Of a stretch of DNA of 64,000 nucleotides, positions 26,520 to 34,926 are shown piece by piece. The position numbers and the translations under genes are program-made. The notes beneath the pieces are model-generated. The model did no database searches and was not told the DNA's origin. It saw only the letters and a program-made list of their open reading frames with translations. The first letter of the stretch is position 1. Each line of letters begins with the position of its first letter. The stretch comes from CBDCIS01 sp965217565 (GTDB taxonomy: Bacteria; Chloroflexota; Dehalococcoidia; Lucifugimonadales; CATOSD01): assembly GCA_965217565.1 (NCBI GenBank), contig CBDCIS010000012.1, positions 124,001 through 188,000 of the forward strand. Reading direction: 5' to 3'.

Positions 26520-27880
26520 TCAGAGTTGAGGGGAAAGGAGCAGGTTGCGGCATTCCAGGAGTGGGTTAAGGCTGTTGGACCTCCAGGTGCCGAAGAGGGA
26601 TGCCAGAGCTATTTTGCTGCTTGTGCCCCGTTCAGAGCGAGTGCCGCCGCTGATCTTACGGCTGATCACCAGGTGCCGTAAGCTCCGTTCAGCCGCATTG
26701 TTCTCGGGTGGCACATCTGGATGGGACACGAAGACGAACAGTTCCTTAATGAACCGTTCTATGCGCCGGCAGAGCTTGGCTTGAGGCGCCGTCTCGTCGT
26801 TGGAGAAGGGCTGGCACAGCGACAGCGGCAGTTTCTCCAGCATCAACTGGTTGGGAGATGCTGACGGCTGGTAGCCAGACGCCGGTCGGCTGCGGGCGTC
26901 AGCACATGCCTTCGCCCTGTCATAGAGTTGGCGCACCGCTGTGGCCCACCGGGCCAGGCCGATGTCTTGAGGGTACAACGCCTTGAGTTCATGGATGTCC
27001 CGCAACAGGTGTACCCAGCAGCGCTGCTTGAGGCCGGGGTAATGACTGTACGCAGCGTAGAAGTCACTCACCAACACTCGGCTGAAGAGCCTGCCATCAC
27101 CCTGACCGGGGGACTCGCCCAACACCTCGTCCACCTCCTCCTTGCCACGGCCGCGACGCAGGAAATACCGCTCCGTGGGAGTGCTGAAGGTCCAGACATA
27201 GCCGTTGACCCATCCTCCCGCCAGCCGGTCTCATCTGCGTGCACCACAGGAGAGCCACGGATGCGCTCCAGCATCGCAGCCACTGCCGGTTGGGCCTGTT
27301 GCGCCGCCCTATGAATCGCCTCCACGATGGCGCCCACGCTCAGCTTCAACCGATGCACCGTTTGCAGGTACCACTGGATGCTCCTTATGGGCAGCCGGCC
27401 CTCTTCTCGCAGCGTCACGATGAGGCTCACGAGGTTGACCCCAAGGCGCTGACACCCCACTGCCAATCCCTGCAATGGTTCTTGGGGCAATCGTCGTTTC
27501 CTGCACAGCGGACATATCCGTGCCACGAAGACGTGCTCAGTCACCTCTGCCACCACCACCGGAAGCTCGATGACTTCTCGTGTCCGCTGAACCCATCCGC
27601 CTGACAGGCCCGTCCCGCACTCCGGGCACGACTCAGGAGCGTGTATCACCCGCTGCGTCGGTTCCATTCGCCGTCGAGCAAAGCCGTGGAGACGACGCTT
27701 CCTCGGTCCTTTCATCTCCGGCTGATGCCGCTTGACGGACGGCTTATTGCCCGGCATCCCTGCCGTGGGGCCGCGACTGCTCAGCAGCGCCTCCAACTCC
27801 TCTACTCGCCGCCGCAGCTCGGCAATCACCGCCAGCAGGGTCTCCCGGCTCGCACTTTGAAGATCTACTTCAGCTTCCAT
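26520..27880 (-). pseudogene. IS66-family transposase, frameshifted
   Basis: The start is ATG 27880 with AAGGGAG just upstream. A short coiled-coil start (LLAVIAELRRRVEELEALL) leads to the zinc-binding domain CPECGTGL..CPLCRKR and SVGAIVEAIHRAA. The DDE residues are in VHADETGWR (D), VLVSDFYAAY (D) and ENNAAERSLR (E). The frame breaks after GWREDG: one G missing near 27205 (GGG for GGGG) would restore NGYVWTF and the link to KEEVDEVLGE. Everything else is complete. Confidence 0.85.
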
Positions 27881-27902
27881 CTCTCCCTTATGACACATAT
27901 GC

Positions 27903-27926
27903 CTAAGAACCGCTAGCGGTTCTTAG
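27903..27926. repeat. Perfect 24-bp palindrome upstream of the IS66 transposase
   Basis: The 12-base arm CTAAGAACCGCT is followed directly by its own complement. It sits inside the right end of the element, between the terminal repeat and the transposase start. Such hairpins in insertion sequences often stop transcripts coming from outside from making transposase; that role is inferred here. Confidence 0.7.
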
Positions 27927-27966
27927 GTTCATCTCAGCAACTCTGAACACTTACTCCCAATGCTGC

Positions 27967-27996
27967 TTGTGGGATTAGAATCCTGTATAGTATAAA
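27967..27996 (+). promoter_or_regulatory. Candidate promoter of dxs
   Basis: TTGTGG and TATAAA are separated by 18 bases, with a second overlapping TATAGT. It lies 13 bp outside the IS66 end and about 120 bp before the dxs ATG. Insertion of the element therefore left this promoter intact but removed everything upstream of it. Confidence 0.5.
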
Positions 27997-28119
27997 GATC
28001 GAAGGCAGGCCGACTCGATAGTTGGCTTGAGGCTCTACCGTGACCCGCTGAACGTTCAAGGCGTCCTCAGCGGCGGTGATTCCGGCGCTGCGAGCCGACA
28101 CTTGACAAGGAGGTCTCCC

Positions 28120-30036
28120 ATGTCCAGCCGTTTCCTAGATCGGATCGATGCGCCGAGTGACCTCAAAGAACTGACCCATGACGAGCTGGCTCAAGTTGCG
28201 CAGGAGGCGCGAGACACTATCATCTCCGTGATAACCGAGCGCGGTGGCCACCTGGCGTCGAACTTGGGTGTCGTCGAGCTGACGCTGGCCCTGCACCGCA
28301 TTTTCGACAGTCCCAGGGACAGCCTAGTCTGGGACACAACCAACCAGACCTACACGCACAAGCTGGTGACGGGGCGGCGCGACGAGTTCCAGAACATCCG
28401 CCTAGAGGGTGGGCTGTCGGGGTTTGGAGAGCCAAGCGAAAGCCCGCACGACACGCTCTGCGCGGGTCACGCCGGCACCGGACTTTCTATCGCTCTGGGC
28501 ATAGCGCAAGGCGCGGCGAACCGCCGGACGGACTCGTGGACCATCGGAGTGGTCGGCGACGGAGCGCTGACCTCCGGTTCGAGCTTCGAGGCGCTGAACA
28601 ACATCGTGCATCTCAACCCAGAGAAGTTCATCGTTGTCCTCAACGACAACGGGATGTCCATCTCCGAGAACATCGGCTTCCTCACCAACTGGCGCAAGCG
28701 TCTGATTACTCACCCCGAATTCCAGGCGATGATCGGGCGAATGAAGGCGCTTTCAAAGAGGGTGCCCACCGGGGAGTTGATGTACAGGCTTGTCAAGAGG
28801 TTCAATACAGGCCTTGCGGGCCTCATCGTGCCCACGATGTTCTGGACCGAGATGGGATTCCAGTACCTGGGCCCAGTGGACGGCCACGATTTCAAGCAGC
28901 TGGAAGACACGCTCCGGCAGGCCAGAACGCCGACCGGACTCGTGCCCCTGGTTCATGTCGTGACGCACAAGGGCCACGGTTACGAGCCCGCCGAGGATGA
29001 TCCCGTCAAGTTTCACCAGCCGAGTTCGCCGCTGGGGGACGCCTCCGGAGCGCCCACTTACTCCCAGGTCTTTGCCCAGACTGTTACCCGCCTCATGCGC
29101 GAGGACGAGTCTGTCGTTGGCATCAGCGCGGCCATGCTGGAGGGCACAGGGCTGGCCGGCGTGCGGCGCGAATTCCCGGACAGGGTCTTCGACGTTGGCA
29201 TCGCGGAGCAACACGCCGTCAGCATGGCGGCGGGGATGGCATCGAACGGACTCAGCCCCTTCGTTTCCATCTACTCCACCTTCCTTCAGCGGGCTTTCGA
29301 TCAGATCGTCCACGACATCTGCCTACAGAATCTGCCCGTGACACTGATTGCCGACCGCGCCGGCATTGTGGGTGAGGATGGCAAGACGCACCACGGAGCG
29401 TTCGACATATCATATCTGCGGTGCCTTCCCAACGCCGTCGTGGCGGCGCCAATGGACGAGAACGAGTTGCAGCATCTCGTTTACACCGCGTATAGACACC
29501 CGGGCCCATTCGCTATCAGAATTGCGAGAGGAGCCGCCGTGGGCGCTCCACTAGATAAGGACCTCAGGGAGTTGCCGCTCGGCAAGGGCGCCGTGATCAG
29601 GGAGGGCCGAGACGTCGTGGTCTTTGGTCTGGGCAAGCCGGCCAACGCCGCCCTGGAAGCGGCAGAATTGCTCGCTGAGTATGGCATTGCGTGTGGCGTG
29701 GTGAATCCTATCTTCGTGAAGCCCTTGGACGTCGACCTGCTCCTGGATGCGGCTCGCAGCGTGGGCCGCATCGTTACCGTAGAAGAAAACGTGCTCGCCG
29801 GGGGGTTCGGTTCGGCCGTACTGGAAGTCCTCGCAGACGCCGGGCTGGAGGACGTAGTGGTCCACCGTATTGGAATGCCGGACTCTTTCATTGAGCACGG
29901 CACTGCTGCGGATCAACGCCACCGGTTGCGGCTGGACGCCGAGGGCATCGCCCACCGGGTTTTGAGCGTCTTCTTCCCTGAGATAGCGGTGTCTCACCGG
30001 GTAGAGGCCGATGAAGGAGTCAAGGTAAAGACCTAG
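28120..30036 (+). CDS. dxs: 1-deoxy-D-xylulose-5-phosphate synthase
   Basis: Dxs condenses pyruvate and glyceraldehyde-3-phosphate, with thiamine diphosphate, in the first step of the MEP isoprenoid pathway. I start at ATG 28120 after AAGGAGG (638 residues, normal); the upstream frame to 28027 has no ribosome site. Seen are HLASNLGVVELTLALH, the TPP-binding GDGALTSGSSFEALNN...LNDNGMSISENIGF, YLGPVDGHD, VGIAEQHAVSMAAGMA and DRAGIVGEDGKTHHGAFDISYLR. One oddity: the usual DVGHQ(A/S)Y reads DTTNQTY, so the conserved Gly-His is Thr-Asn. It sits immediately outside the mobile-element island. Confidence 0.95.
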   Translation: MSSRFLDRIDAPSDLKELTHDELAQVAQEARDTIISVITERGGHLASNLGVVELTLALHRIFDSPRDSLVWDTTNQTYTHKLVTGRRDEFQNIRLEGGLSGFGEPSESPHDTLCAGHAGTGLSIALGIAQGAANRRTDSWTIGVVGDGALTSGSSFEALNNIVHLNPEKFIVVLNDNGMSISENIGFLTNWRKRLITHPEFQAMIGRMKALSKRVPTGELMYRLVKRFNTGLAGLIVPTMFWTEMGFQYLGPVDGHDFKQLEDTLRQARTPTGLVPLVHVVTHKGHGYEPAEDDPVKFHQPSSPLGDASGAPTYSQVFAQTVTRLMREDESVVGISAAMLEGTGLAGVRREFPDRVFDVGIAEQHAVSMAAGMASNGLSPFVSIYSTFLQRAFDQIVHDICLQNLPVTLIADRAGIVGEDGKTHHGAFDISYLRCLPNAVVAAPMDENELQHLVYTAYRHPGPFAIRIARGAAVGAPLDKDLRELPLGKGAVIREGRDVVVFGLGKPANAALEAAELLAEYGIACGVVNPIFVKPLDVDLLLDAARSVGRIVTVEENVLAGGFGSAVLEVLADAGLEDVVVHRIGMPDSFIEHGTAADQRHRLRLDAEGIAHRVLSVFFPEIAVSHRVEADEGVKVKT

Positions 30037-30169
30037 CGGTGCCACCACGTGCTGGCAGGTTCAGTCGCTGCCTCGGAACAAGCCTGCTCTTCTGGATGGG
30101 ACGTTTGTTGTTGCCCTACGCAGCCCCCAGAGCCTTTCGATTATTTTAGAAGAGTATCAGACATGGCAC

Positions 30170-30349
30170 ATGGATACGGAAGGACTGGGGGAAAGCCTAC
30201 TGAGAGTACTGGAGCAGGTTCCTGAACCCCGATCTGGTCATGGTCGTCGCCATCCTCTGAGTGAGGTGTTGGCGCTCTCGGTATGTGCAATGGCAAGCGC
30301 AATTTGTCGAGGTTCGCTGAGGAATGGACGGCATGGCGGCGCCGGCTGA
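30170..30349 (+). pseudogene. N-terminal remnant of an ISAs1-type transposase
   Basis: It starts MDTEGLGESLLRVLEQVPEP and continues RSGHGRRHPLSEVLALSVC, the standard beginning of ISAs1/H-repeat-associated proteins (VPDPR..GRRHPL..LLALAV). Shortly after, the frame breaks: the expected SRFAEEW appears in another frame near 30305. Nothing of the catalytic part remains. It is the right-hand margin of the mobile-element island. Confidence 0.6.
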
Positions 30350-30373
30350 ACGGCATCCCACAGCATCCTCCTC

Positions 30374-31261
30374 CTACCTCTCCTCCGCGTGCCAGTCTGG
30401 GTTGCGCTCGTTGTCGATGCCCTCTGTTATTCTGCGTTCGGCCTTGCCGTTCGGCTGCATTACGTAGATGGCCGTATGGTTCTTGTTTGCCATGGATGAG
30501 AAGGCTATCCACAGGTCGTCTGGGGACCAGGCTGGGAATTCCTCGCTCCAATCCTCTCGGCTGCCCAGCGGTGAGGGCTCGTCAGAGCCGTCGGCATTCA
30601 TGATGTAGATGCTCTGCCGCTCCCCGCGTTCGGCTTGGAAGATGATTCGCTTGTCGTCCGATGACCAGTTTGGGCTATGGGTCGTGTCGGAGTCCTCCGT
30701 CAATTGGCGCGTGCCCACTCCGTTGTCGTGAGTGATGTATATCTCGCGGCTGCCGCCGCGCTCGGACGCGAAGGCTATCCAGTCTCCCGCGTGATCCCAG
30801 GCGGGCGTGCCGTCCCGCGCGGGGTCGTCCGTTACCTGCTGCAGGTTGGAGCCGTCCGACGCCATGATGTACACGTCGAACTTGCCGCCGCGGTCGGACT
30901 CGAACACTATTCGTTTGCCATCGGAGGACCAGTCCGGATGGCCGTCGTAGGCGGGATTGTTGGTCAGACGCCTTTGGTCCGAACCGTTCGCGTTGACCAC
31001 ATAAATCTCGGCGTTGCCGTCCCGGTGAGACCGAAAGGCCACCTGCCTTCCGTTGGGAGACCATGCGGGGTCTCCGTCAAGAGCGGGGTCGTCCGTGAGC
31101 TGCCTCAGTTCCGATTCGGCGAGGTCCATCACGTAGATGTCCCATTGCCCGTGCCGGTCGGACGTGAACACTATCGAGCCGTTCGGCTCCGGGCTCGAGC
31201 AGCCAACGAACGCAATCGCCGCAAACACAAGAACCCCAACACTGCCCCAGATTCGATTCAA
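30374..31261 (-). CDS. PD40/TolB-type beta-propeller lipoprotein
   Basis: A 295-residue protein with a lipoprotein signal: a basic-hydrophobic start (MNRIWGSVGVLVFAAIAFVGC) with the lipobox Cys at about 21. Then come six propeller repeats of the PD40 type, each with a DPAWSPNGRQVAF- or SDGKRIVFESDRGG-like core and an IYVMNADGS strand. Such proteins act as surface or periplasmic scaffolds; TolB itself belongs to the Tol-Pal system, but no tol or pal gene is here. The neighbour downstream of it is unrelated. Function is unknown beyond the fold. Confidence 0.88.
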   Translation of the reverse strand: MNRIWGSVGVLVFAAIAFVGCSSPEPNGSIVFTSDRHGQWDIYVMDLAESELRQLTDDPALDGDPAWSPNGRQVAFRSHRDGNAEIYVVNANGSDQRRLTNNPAYDGHPDWSSDGKRIVFESDRGGKFDVYIMASDGSNLQQVTDDPARDGTPAWDHAGDWIAFASERGGSREIYITHDNGVGTRQLTEDSDTTHSPNWSSDDKRIIFQAERGERQSIYIMNADGSDEPSPLGSREDWSEEFPAWSPDDLWIAFSSMANKNHTAIYVMQPNGKAERRITEGIDNERNPDWHAEER

Positions 31262-31285
31262 TGCGCTGTCTCCCGATTCGGCGTC

Positions 31286-32176
31286 CTAGCCGCTCGCCCG
31301 GATACCAGGGATGTTCAGGCGCACGCGGTACAAGCCCGTGCGCGCCGTCATGTACAAGCTCCGCAAGTCGGAGTCGCCCCAAGCGCAGTTGGCGGGAATC
31401 TGTGGCGGCAGTATGCGGCCTAGCAGCTTGGCTCCGGGGTCGAACACCCACACTCCGCCGGGGCCCGTGCAGTAGATGTTGCCCTCCACATCCAGCTTCA
31501 TGCCGTCGGGCACGCCCGGCTCGTCCGCTTCTAACGTTGCAAAGACGCGGCCGCCTCTCAGCGAGCCGTCCGACTCCACGTCGAATGCCATGATGTGCTT
31601 GCGAGCCGAGTCGTCCACGTACAGCAATCGTTCATCGGGAGAGAACGCCAGCCCGTTAGGACGCTCCATGTCAGACACCACCAGTGATACCTCGTGTCCG
31701 TCGGGACTAACGCGGAACACGCCGTTGACGTCCAGTTCCTTACCTTGCGCCTGGCCGGAGAGGCCGAACGGCGGGTCGGTGAAGTAGATGCTGCCATCCG
31801 ACTTCACCACGACGTCGTTGGGGCTGTTGAGCCGCCTGCCGTTGTACCGGTTGGCGAGCACGGTCACGCGGCCGTCGCTGCCCGTCCTGGTTAAGCGGCG
31901 GTTGGTATGCTCACAGGTAACGAGGCGCCGCTCGCCGTCCAGCGTCATGCCGTTGGCGTTGCCGCTCGGATAGCGAAAGGTGGTTACGCGCGGCCCCTCC
32001 TCCGCGAGCTCGTACCTGACGATGCGGCTATTCGGGATGTCGGTGAACAGCAGGTGGTCGCCGCGCCAGATAGGGCCTTCGGTGAAGCCGAAGCCGGTGG
32101 CGAGGTGTTCGATGCGCGGCTCGTTCCCAGTGATGCGCTGGAATCCGGGATCCCCGGTCTCGAATCCGTCGGTCAT
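31286..32176 (-). CDS. SMP-30/gluconolactonase-like beta-propeller
   Basis: A 296-residue six-bladed propeller of the gluconolactonase/regucalcin family, which opens sugar lactones with a bound divalent metal. Seen are GFGFTEGPIW (metal Glu), NGMTLDGERRLVTCEH, RLNSPNDVVVKSDGSIYFTDPPFG (metal Asn), ERPNGLAFSPDERLLYVDDS (metal Asn and Asp), and GVPDGMKLDVEGNIYC. No signal peptide is visible, so it is cytoplasmic. It ends 24 bp before the lipoprotein gene on the same strand, so the two may share a transcript. Confidence 0.92.
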   Translation of the reverse strand: MTDGFETGDPGFQRITGNEPRIEHLATGFGFTEGPIWRGDHLLFTDIPNSRIVRYELAEEGPRVTTFRYPSGNANGMTLDGERRLVTCEHTNRRLTRTGSDGRVTVLANRYNGRRLNSPNDVVVKSDGSIYFTDPPFGLSGQAQGKELDVNGVFRVSPDGHEVSLVVSDMERPNGLAFSPDERLLYVDDSARKHIMAFDVESDGSLRGGRVFATLEADEPGVPDGMKLDVEGNIYCTGPGGVWVFDPGAKLLGRILPPQIPANCAWGDSDLRSLYMTARTGLYRVRLNIPGIRASG

Positions 32177-32254
32177 ATTGGCTCCCCCTTCGTCCCCGTT
32201 TTCACGGGCCGGATTGTGTAAGCTTTCCTCTCTGTGGTGGAAGGGACACAGCGG

Positions 32255-32674
32255 CTAAAGCGCGGTTCCGTAGATGCGCTCCGGCACTACGATGATCGCC
32301 GCGCGGCGGTCGTCGCGCATGGCCTGATCGTACTCCTCCCAGTTGGGGTGCTGCTGACCGCTGGCGGCGACGTAAACGTCTCGGAGCGTCCGGCGCAGTT
32401 CGTCGGCATCGGTGTTGTCGGCGGACTTTATCGTCGCGTGGCCCTCCAGCACGACGTAGCCCCACCAGTCGGACTTGGACACCAGCAGAGAGCAGCGCGG
32501 GTCGCGGCGCAGATTCGCCAGTTTTGCCCTACCCTCCGTTGTGGTGAAGGCGACGCCCTCCCCGTAGGGGCCAACCGTCAGTATGCTCATCTGGGCCGCG
32601 CCGCTCGCGCGGAACGTGGTCAGCACAGCCTGGCGGTTTTCGCTTACAAAGCTCTTTACGTTATCGGGTAGCAT
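32255..32674 (-). CDS. PPOX-class split-barrel flavoprotein, likely F420- or FMN-dependent
   Basis: A 139-residue member of the pyridoxamine-phosphate-oxidase-like fold. It has RQAVLTTFRASGAAQMSI, an internal strand AFTTTEGRAKLANLRRDPRCSLLV and VVLEGHATI, then a helix with LRDVYVA. The last strand is AAIIVVPERIYG. The pattern RAKLANLRRDPR suits the F420-binding group. Such enzymes reduce small electrophiles or biliverdin-like compounds; the substrate is unknown. It lies upstream of the lactonase on the same strand with a 78-bp gap. Confidence 0.8.
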   Translation of the reverse strand: MLPDNVKSFVSENRQAVLTTFRASGAAQMSILTVGPYGEGVAFTTTEGRAKLANLRRDPRCSLLVSKSDWWGYVVLEGHATIKSADNTDADELRRTLRDVYVAASGQQHPNWEEYDQAMRDDRRAAIIVVPERIYGTAL

Positions 32675-32764
32675 ACGTCAACCTCCATCTCCTTGTTGGC
32701 AGTTGGGCTTTCCGCCGTAGGGCTGGCCGGTTGCCCCTAAGCACGACATTAGCACGCCGCGCGT

Positions 32765-32811
32765 CGTTCTAGCGTTTGTGCCCATACAATTGCCGGCTGG
32801 ACGCTAGAACG
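32765..32811 (-). terminator. Stem-loop overlapping the end of the GNAT gene
   Basis: A perfect 11-bp inverted repeat (cgttctagcgt/acgctagaacg) has a 25-base loop. One arm contains the stop codon of the acetyltransferase. It is probably a transcript end or stabiliser; no T-tract follows. Confidence 0.4.
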
Positions 32812-33271
32812 CGAAGTCTATCTCGAACATGTCGTAGTGAGACCTGGACATTCCGAGCCTGTCGTAGGTCTGCTGGGCCACGTGGTTGGTGCGCTCCACG
32901 TACAGCCTGATACCGCAAACGTCGTCGCGGGAGTTGGCTATGCCGTACACGTGGTCGTGTAGGACGCGGTAAACTACCTTGCGCCGCCATTGGGAATCGA
33001 CGTAAACGCTCTGAATCCAGAGGAACGTCGCGTTGCGCCAATCGCTCCACTCGTAGGTGACGAGCAGCCCGCCCACGACTCTGTCCGCAACCTCAGCCAC
33101 AATGTAGAACCCCTTGTGCGGCGAGTCGAAGACCGACGTAATGCCCGCCTCCAACACGCCGGGGTCGAGAGACTTGCCCTCTGTCTCCTGGGCCATGGCT
33201 TGCTGGAAGGCCGTGATGCGGCCTACGTCGTCCGGCGTGGCTTCTCTAACGTGGATTTCGATTGAGGTCAT
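32804..33271 (-). CDS. GNAT-family N-acetyltransferase
   Basis: A 155-residue acetyltransferase that would use acetyl-CoA on a small amine or a protein N-terminus. I start at ATG 33271 because an extended -10 promoter (33309-33317) lies within the longer frame. Seen are VREATPDDVGRITAFQ, GGLLVTYEWSDWR, the IQSVYVDSQWRRK strand and IRLYVERTNHVAQQTYDRLGM. The pyrophosphate loop normally reads R/QxxGxG/A but here is RRKVVY, so the glycines are replaced. Activity or cofactor use may differ. Confidence 0.82.
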   Translation of the reverse strand: MTSIEIHVREATPDDVGRITAFQQAMAQETEGKSLDPGVLEAGITSVFDSPHKGFYIVAEVADRVVGGLLVTYEWSDWRNATFLWIQSVYVDSQWRRKVVYRVLHDHVYGIANSRDDVCGIRLYVERTNHVAQQTYDRLGMSRSHYDMFEIDFAF

Positions 33272-33308
33272 GGGCACTCCGCCGCTGCGATAGTGATTCT
33301 TCACCAGT

Positions 33309-33317
33309 AGTATAGCA
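33309..33317 (-). promoter_or_regulatory. Extended -10 promoter of the GNAT gene
   Basis: The minus strand reads TGC-TATACT, an extended -10 element, about 38 bp before the chosen ATG. No good -35 box is present at the right distance, which is normal for extended -10 promoters. Confidence 0.45.
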
Positions 33318-33424
33318 CAGCGGCGTATGCCCCAAGCCACCGCTCACTCCCGTCCGTCCTCGTGGATAGTCCTAAATTGCCCTGCGGGGTTGACGCCACT
33401 GCTCCCAAGCGTGAAGATGACCAC

Positions 33425-34525
33425 ATGACCAGCGACGCCGAGCATACCGACATTCTCATCGTGGGCGCGGGGCCTGCCGGACTCATGGCGGCTACCGTGG
33501 CCGTCGGCGCTGGCGCGCTCGTGACGCTGGTCGAGGTGGAGGACCGGCTCGGCGGCAGACTGGCGTTGCAGACCCAGCCTCTGCAAGGGCCTGCGTCCAT
33601 CTACCAGGGGCGCAACGGGGTAGAGTTCTGCCGCCGTCTGGCGGATGATGCCGTGTCGGCGGGCGCGCGGATTCTGCCGGGAGTGACGGTCTCGAAGATT
33701 CGCGGCTTGACCGGGAGAGCGGCGCCATACCGCTTCGAGCTAACGCTTTGCTCCGCCGATTTCACGCTTTTGGCAGACGTCTGGGCCAGGACGCTGATTG
33801 TAGCCGCGGGTTCGACGGAACCCTGGCACGACGCTCCGGGTGTAGAGCTTCGCGGCGTTGCGCGCTGCGGAGAAGTGCAGGCGGAGTTGAACCTGAAGGG
33901 CATCCTGCCGGGCAAGCGCGCGCTCATCGTGGGCTCCGACAACGCTGAACTGCTGATAGCCGCAAACCTGCTTGAGGCGGGCGTAGAGGTGGCCGCCGTG
34001 ATCGACGAGTCGTCCCGGGTCGTGGGCCGCGAGTTCAACGCCGCTCCGCTGCGAGATGCGGGCGTCCAACTGCTCACGTCGTCAAGGCTGATCGAGGCGC
34101 ACGGGGATGCGATGGTGGAATCGGTGACCATCGAGGTCGCGGGCGAACGGCGCACCCTGGAGGTGGACGCTCTCTGCATCGGCGGGCCGCGCTTTCCCCA
34201 CTTGGAAATGTCAGCCCTGGCCGGGCTGCCAATGCTGGTCCTGCCCGCGCTTGGCGGCAGTGTTCCCTTTCACGACAGTCGTATGGCTACGCCCATTGCG
34301 GGCATCTACGTCTGCGGCGACGCGTCGGGCGTCGAGAGCGGTGCGGTCGCCATGGAGAACGGACGGCTGGCGGGTGTGTGGGCCGCCGCCGAAGCGAGGT
34401 TCGCTCATCCGCAGGGCGACGCGCTGCTGAAGCTGGCGCGAAGACGGCTGGCCTACCTGCGCCGCGGTCCCCGAGGGCGGGCGCGGCGCGAGGCGAAGGC
34501 GAGGGCGGCGCGCTGGCCCGACTAG
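33425..34525 (+). CDS. FAD-dependent pyridine-nucleotide-type oxidoreductase
   Basis: A 366-residue flavoprotein. I start at ATG 33425 because the conserved FAD-binding strand begins soon after: DILIVGAGPAGLMAATVAV with the GxGxxG motif. Then LVEVEDRLGGRLALQTQP, a second dinucleotide strand ALIVGSDNAELLIAANLLEAGVEV, and near the end GIYVCGDASGVESGAVAMENGR, the FAD-ribityl motif. The pattern resembles the HcnB/sarcosine-oxidase-alpha type FAD domain. The Arg/Ala-rich tail (RRGPRGRARREAKARAARW) is unusual. Its partner subunits are not in the window. Confidence 0.83.
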   Translation: MTSDAEHTDILIVGAGPAGLMAATVAVGAGALVTLVEVEDRLGGRLALQTQPLQGPASIYQGRNGVEFCRRLADDAVSAGARILPGVTVSKIRGLTGRAAPYRFELTLCSADFTLLADVWARTLIVAAGSTEPWHDAPGVELRGVARCGEVQAELNLKGILPGKRALIVGSDNAELLIAANLLEAGVEVAAVIDESSRVVGREFNAAPLRDAGVQLLTSSRLIEAHGDAMVESVTIEVAGERRTLEVDALCIGGPRFPHLEMSALAGLPMLVLPALGGSVPFHDSRMATPIAGIYVCGDASGVESGAVAMENGRLAGVWAAAEARFAHPQGDALLKLARRRLAYLRRGPRGRARREAKARAARWPD

Positions 34526-34926
34526 CCCCCCATAGGAAGCTCGAACGTAATCGTCGTTCCTTCGCCTTCGATGCTGCTCGCCCGAATCGCGCCCCCATGA
34601 GCCTCGACAAGCTGCTTGGCGATTGTCAGCCCCAGCCCTGTGCCGCCGGTGGCGCGGCTGCGAGAGGGATCGACGTGGTAGAAACGCTCGAAGACGAAGG
34701 GCAGCAACTCGGCGGGGATGCCCTCCCCGGTGTCCTCGACTGAGACGCTGGCGGCATCGGGACCTACGACAGCGGTTACCGTTACGCTTCCGCCCGCCGG
34801 CGTGTGGCGTATGGCGTTGTCGAGCAGGTTGGCCGCTACGCCAGCATCTTTATCTGGCGGGGCGTCATGGCCCATTCGAGCCAACCGCAGCGTCCGCGCC
34901 TGGGCGAGGGCACGCTGAGCTTGCAT
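34522..34926 (-). pseudogene. Detached histidine-kinase ATPase domain
   Basis: Only the HATPase_c domain of a sensor kinase is present: N box AANLLDNAIRHTP, G1 box VSVEDTGEGIP, F box FVFERFYHVDPSRS, G2 box GGTGLGLTIAKQLVEAHGG, and a C-terminal strand. The dimerisation/phosphoacceptor domain, sensor and membrane helices are missing. The frame opens inside sixA in another frame, and kinase similarity begins exactly at the sixA stop. It is most likely a remnant after a deletion that fused sixA to the tail of a kinase gene; expression as a free ATPase domain is possible. Confidence 0.6.

Larger units (their letters stand above)
26512..27954 (-). mobile_element. IS66-type insertion sequence with transposase only, about 1.44 kb
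   Basis: The ends are inverted repeats GTAA(C/G)T(C/G)TTCAGAGTTG at 26512-26528 and 27938-27954. It carries only the large TnpC-like gene and no tnpA/tnpB, as in the ISBst12 subgroup. No 8-bp target duplication is seen (ttacacgc against tcccaatg). A solo copy of the right end occurs at 59961. Confidence 0.8.
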
